12,464 nt of DNA from NCBI GenBank assembly GCA_020348765.1, contig CP070753.1:2845731-2858194 (forward strand), written 5' to 3'. The notes under the pieces were generated by a model. The model saw nothing but the letters and a program-made list of their open reading frames with translations. It searched no databases and was not told where the DNA came from. How positions within the stretch are numbered: position 1 is the first letter of the stretch; each line of letters starts with the position of its first letter. Shown piece by piece: positions 12,180 to 12,464 of this stretch. The translations under genes were made by a program, and so were the position numbers. The DNA comes from Burkholderiales bacterium. Its GTDB lineage: Bacteria > Pseudomonadota > Gammaproteobacteria > Burkholderiales > Burkholderiaceae_E.

Positions 12180-12464
12180 CTAGAGCACGCGCTCGAGCCG
12201 ACCGGACGCGATCCACTCGCGCAGCGTCGCGCGCTGCACGCGGTTGGTCGCGGTCACCGGCAGTTCCGTGGCCTTGTAGATCGCGCGCGGGATCTTGAAA
12301 CCGGCCAGGCGCTGGCGCAGCTGGTCCACGACGCCGGACCACTCGACGCCGTTGGCACCGACCACGACCGCGGCCGGCACTTCGTCGAGCCGCGCGTCGG
12401 GTACCGCGAGCACGCACACCTGTTGCACCCGCAGGATCTGGCGCAGCGCTTCCTCGACCTCGGC
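12180..12464 (-). CDS. Acyl-CoA synthetase (AMP-binding family), C-terminal 94 residues; starts beyond right edge
   Basis: C-terminal domain of an ANL-superfamily ligase that activates a carboxylic acid through an acyl-adenylate and joins it to coenzyme A. Visible family patterns are EVEEALRQILRVQQVCVLAV, PDARLDEVPAAVVV and LAGFKIPRAIYKATELPVTA, ending in TNRVQRATLREWI. The A10 motif normally contains a lysine (TGKxxR type) needed for adenylation. Here it reads ATNRVQR, with Arg75 of the fragment at the lysine place and Asn74 for the glycine. This may lower or change the adenylation step, or mark a distinct subfamily. The N-terminal AMP-binding domain is outside the window. It is the upstream gene of the minus-strand operon. 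Confidence 0.88.
   Translation of the reverse strand, partial: AEVEEALRQILRVQQVCVLAVPDARLDEVPAAVVVGANGVEWSGVVDQLRQRLAGFKIPRAIYKATELPVTATNRVQRATLREWIASGRLERVL

Noticed and set aside
10418..12298. A 626-codon plus-strand frame opposite the flavoprotein gene
   Set aside because: Composition (Arg, His, Gln, Val rich) is typical of an antisense shadow. The minus-strand frame carries clear FAD-binding motifs.

Overview
The window is very GC-rich, densely coding DNA with G/C-ending codons. Gene families and style fit a high-GC proteobacterium, most likely a betaproteobacterium of the Burkholderiales; this rests on general gene content, not on a taxonomic marker. There is no rRNA, tRNA, CRISPR array, transposase or phage gene. 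It looks like a chromosomal accessory catabolic region for a small organic acid that is imported, activated with coenzyme A and degraded.

Layout. (1) 1-1477, minus strand: a family III CoA-transferase (CaiB/BaiF) overlapping the start of an enoyl-CoA hydratase that runs off the left edge. (2) 1600-2985, minus strand: an MmgE/PrpD-family dehydratase/decarboxylase-type protein. (3) 2986-3513: a 528-bp divergent intergenic region with a 13-bp tandem repeat, a candidate LacI-type operator and promoter, and a long leader. (4) 3514-8630, plus strand: an Asp/Glu-racemase-superfamily protein, a TAXI-type solute receptor, a fused TRAP permease and a LacI-family regulator. (5) 8640-12464, minus strand, convergent with the LacI gene: transcription runs from an acyl-CoA synthetase C-terminus at the right edge through a VAO-type FAD oxidoreductase, a metallo-beta-lactamase-fold hydrolase and an optional 18-codon mini-ORF to a second Asp/Glu-racemase-superfamily protein.

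How the genes may work together (inference): the TAXI receptor and TRAP permease import a carboxylate. The acyl-CoA synthetase and CoA-transferase provide thioester activation, and the enoyl-CoA hydratase and PrpD-like protein handle hydration or dehydration. The flavoprotein and MBL hydrolase may form an oxidation-then-hydrolysis pair, and the two racemase-superfamily enzymes act on chiral or malonate-like acids. The substrate cannot be named from sequence.

The strongest new signals are these. Two promoters on opposite strands, about 1.7 kb apart, share the same operator-plus-promoter architecture (AANCGNTT core, 2 nt, TTGAC-type -35, 17 nt, -10), suggesting one regulon under the local LacI-family protein. 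Both racemase-superfamily paralogs appear to lack the second catalytic cysteine. The acyl-CoA synthetase has arginine where the catalytic A10 lysine is expected. A 16-bp direct repeat lies upstream of the second racemase gene and is associated with a mini-ORF coupled to that gene.
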